6,392 bases of DNA from Clostridia bacterium. Lineage in GTDB: Bacteria > Bacillota > Clostridia > Saccharofermentanales > UBA5734. The translations under genes were made by a program, and so were the position numbers. This document shows, piece after piece, positions 6,070 to 6,392 of this stretch. Position 1 is the first letter of the stretch. The number at the start of each line of letters is the position of its first letter. Under the pieces are notes generated by a model. The model was not told the DNA's origin. It saw only the letters and a list, made by a program, of their open reading frames with translations, and searched no databases. The stretch covers positions 1-6,392 of the forward strand of contig RZZF01000109.1 of NCBI GenBank assembly GCA_009929975.1. The letters run 5' to 3'.

Positions 6070-6392
6070 TTATTCTGCTTCGTCTTCCTGCCCGCGCAGA
6101 TCGTTGATGAACTGATGAGCCCGGCGACCCGAAATCCGGCCATGCCATTGGCCCCATTTCTTTGCTTTTTCCAACAACTCTTCTTCAGGTATTATCATAT
6201 CCGGATACCGGGCGGCCAGACCGCGGACGATGTCCAGATACTCCTGGTCAGAAGGCCGGGGAAAATAGATCGTCACACCGAATCGGCTGACCAGAGCGAT
6301 CTTCTCTTCGACTGTATCAGAATGGAACACATCATTGCTTTGCTGATCTGTTCGATCCTGCCAAGTTTCACGGATCAGATGACGGCGGTTGG
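6070..6392 (-). CDS. DUF815-type AAA+-like ATPase, C-terminal 106 residues
   Basis: The frame is open from the right edge of the window to the TAA at 6070-6072, so the start and the Walker motifs lie outside. The visible part begins NRRHLIRETWQDR, which in this family follows the strand equivalent to sensor 1 of AAA+ proteins. It continues with EEKIALVSRFGVTIYFPRPS and EYLDIVRGLA, and ends with a helical lid containing SGRRAHQFIND, whose arginine is placed like a sensor 2 residue. These segments match DUF815 (PF05673, COG2607), P-loop ATPases of unknown function widespread in Clostridia and Erysipelotrichia and usually 250 to 430 residues long. The GTG at 6328-6330 is an internal valine codon, not a start. 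The gene converges on the cyclase with 28 bases between stops and is unlikely to be linked to it by transcription. Confidence 0.88.
   Translation of the reverse strand, partial: NRRHLIRETWQDRTDQQSNDVFHSDTVEEKIALVSRFGVTIYFPRPSDQEYLDIVRGLAARYPDMIIPEEELLEKAKKWGQWHGRISGRRAHQFINDLRGQEDEAE

Noticed and set aside
5823..6143. Minus-strand open frame of 106 codons spanning the end of the cyclase gene and the end of the DUF815 gene
   Set aside because: It overlaps both real genes, and its product has no family resemblance. The DUF815 frame on the same strand is far better supported.
1..6392. CRISPR array, tRNA or rRNA gene, insertion sequence, phage or defence genes
   Set aside because: No regularly spaced repeats, tRNA-like cloverleaf, transposase motif or mobile-element ends were seen. 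Nearly every base belongs to a chromosomal-type gene.

Overview
The window looks like bacterial chromosomal DNA from a Bacillota (Firmicutes) lineage. Base composition is moderate, roughly half G+C by eye. Genes are tightly packed with purine-rich ribosome binding sites, one gene most likely starts at TTG, and the right edge carries a DUF815-type ATPase gene, a family common in Clostridia and Erysipelotrichia. The exact lineage cannot be fixed from this sequence. An anaerobic clostridial or erysipelotrichial relative is an inference, not a reading.

Positions 1 to 4277 hold an oligopeptide/dipeptide ABC importer operon in the order oppB (5' end cut off by the window), oppC, oppD, oppF. The two permeases carry the cytoplasmic EAA loop that couples to the ATPases. 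Both ATPases have complete Walker A, signature, Walker B and switch-histidine motifs, plus the C-terminal four-cysteine domain of the Opp/Dpp subfamily. Gene gaps are 4 to 14 bases, so one mRNA is expected. No substrate-binding protein (oppA) gene is visible. OppC and OppD are longer than the best known homologues: OppC has an extra hydrophilic N-terminus and an enlarged first external loop, and OppD has a charged extension of about 62 residues before its ABC domain.

Positions 4289 to 4576 encode a small, very basic, single-span membrane protein of unknown function, 11 bases after oppF and probably in the same transcript. An AT-rich gap with a plausible extended -10 promoter follows. Next comes a membrane-anchored diguanylate cyclase (4656 to 6041) with an extracytoplasmic sensor region of about 215 residues, an intact GGDEF active site and an RxxD inhibitory site.

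After a 28-base gap, the C-terminal 106 residues of a DUF815 AAA+-like ATPase are read on the minus strand (6392 to 6070), converging on the cyclase gene.

The transporter is a conventional peptide importer. The parts least explained by known biology are the small downstream membrane protein, the OppD and OppC extensions, and the unassigned sensor domain of the cyclase. I found no CRISPR array, RNA gene, insertion sequence, phage gene or convincing new multi-gene system. No gene-free stretch exceeds 300 bases; the longest is 79 bases.
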